Assembly: GCA_025353985.1 (NCBI GenBank)
Contig: JANXNT010001093.1
Coordinates: forward strand, 1 to 5,627
Direction of reading: 5' to 3'
DNA from: Limnoglobus sp.
GTDB taxonomy: Bacteria; Planctomycetota; Planctomycetia; Gemmatales; Gemmataceae
Length of the DNA stretch: 5,627 nucleotides
Under the pieces are notes generated by a model that did no database searches, had not been told where the DNA came from, and was given only the letters and a program-made list of their open reading frames with translations. Made by a program: the position numbers and the translations under genes. Below, one piece after another: positions 5,155-5,627 of this stretch. Within the stretch, counting starts at the first letter, position 1; each line of letters begins with the position of its first letter.

Positions 5155-5583
5155 TTAGTTGGCGGCGTGCTTGACCATGCCTTCGCAGGCCTTCTGGCAC
5201 TTGCGGCATTCCTCGGCACACATCTTCATGTGCTTGTCGTCGGGGAACTTCTCGCACGCCTTCGCGCACTGGTCGCAGCATTTCGCACAGCACTCCGCCA
5301 TCAAGGCGGTCTGTGGCCCGCTCCGGGCACAAATCTGGGCACAGGCCGAGCAGCAGGTCGCGCAGTCTTGGCACTCTTTGAGCGTGACCAGATGCTCTTT
5401 CTTGCCGTCGGCCACCATCGTGGCACAGTGCGTCGTACACATATCGCACGCACGCTGGCAGTCGTTGCACGCCTTCGCACACGCTTCGTAGGCCGCGTGA
5501 TGCTTGTCATCTGCGGCGAAACTGGGGCTAAACGCAGACAGCGACAGCGCCAGGCCGAGGAACGGCAGGTACAGATTACGCAT
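5155..5583 (-). CDS. Exported four-helix Cys-rich copper-storage-type protein
   Basis: This 142-residue precursor resembles the Csp (DUF326, four-helix bundle copper-binding) family, which stores Cu(I) on cysteines lining a helical bundle. Residues 1-23 form a Sec-type signal peptide, with likely cleavage at SFA/ADD, so the mature protein (about 119 residues) is outside the cytoplasm; there is no twin-arginine motif. The mature part has 22 cysteines in four groups that fit four helices: 35, 39, 42, 46, 49, 53; 71, 74, 77, 78, 81, 85; 98, 99, 102, 103, 106, 110; and 122, 126, 129, 133. The 3-4 spacing puts them on one helix face. The ATG at 5583 has GGAG 7 bases upstream and begins the signal peptide; an in-frame TTG at 5616 would add 11 residues and spoil it. 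No copper ATPase or regulator is in the window. The promoter lies mostly beyond the right edge. Confidence 0.9.
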   Translation of the reverse strand: MRNLYLPFLGLALSLSAFSPSFAADDKHHAAYEACAKACNDCQRACDMCTTHCATMVADGKKEHLVTLKECQDCATCCSACAQICARSGPQTALMAECCAKCCDQCAKACEKFPDDKHMKMCAEECRKCQKACEGMVKHAAN

Positions 5584-5627
5584 CGTGATGCTCCGAAAGG
5601 GATTCGTGCAAGCCAAAGAATTCAGCC

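Overview
The window looks like chromosomal DNA from a planctomycete, most likely near the Gemmata group. This is inferred from gene content and protein style: a Sec-exported Cys-rich copper-storage-type protein, a PolX with a PHP domain, a solitary DUF433 protein and an IS200-like transposase, in a fairly GC-rich, loosely packed sequence without long operons. No rRNA or tRNA is present to prove the assignment.

Layout, left to right. (1) A complete zinc-ribbon Nudix hydrolase gene (8-562, +). (2) A gene-free stretch (563-922) carrying two 70-bp direct repeats exactly 190 bp apart, each with a hairpin core, and a third core in inverted orientation between them. (3) A compact HUH/Y1 (IS200-like) transposase gene (923-1375, +), more AT-rich than its neighbours. 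It is followed at once by a 10-bp tandem triplet and a cluster of short palindromes. (4) About 420 bp without a credible gene (1411-1828), holding a 24-nt near-perfect palindrome. (5) A PseG/SpsG-like glycosyltransferase-fold protein (1829-2911, +) whose usual N-terminal GHxxR motif is not intact, ended by a clear intrinsic terminator. (6) A DUF433 antitoxin-like gene (3038-3259, -), without a recognisable toxin partner, divergent from (7) a full-length bacterial family X DNA polymerase with PHP nuclease domain (3351-5096, +). (8) An exported four-helix Cys-rich copper-binding protein with 22 cysteines (5155-5583, -), convergent with polX across 58 bp that holds hairpins.

The genes do not form one pathway. 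Each appears to be its own transcription unit: nucleotide clean-up (Nudix), DNA repair (PolX), envelope copper handling (Csp-type protein), possible sugar-nucleotide chemistry (PseG-like) and a small mobile or repeat-associated module. The strongest leads are the repeat/transposase region, where stem substitutions keep pairing as G-U on one strand only, the PseG-like protein with an altered active-site motif, and the unusually Cys-rich exported copper protein. I found no convincing multi-gene novel system.
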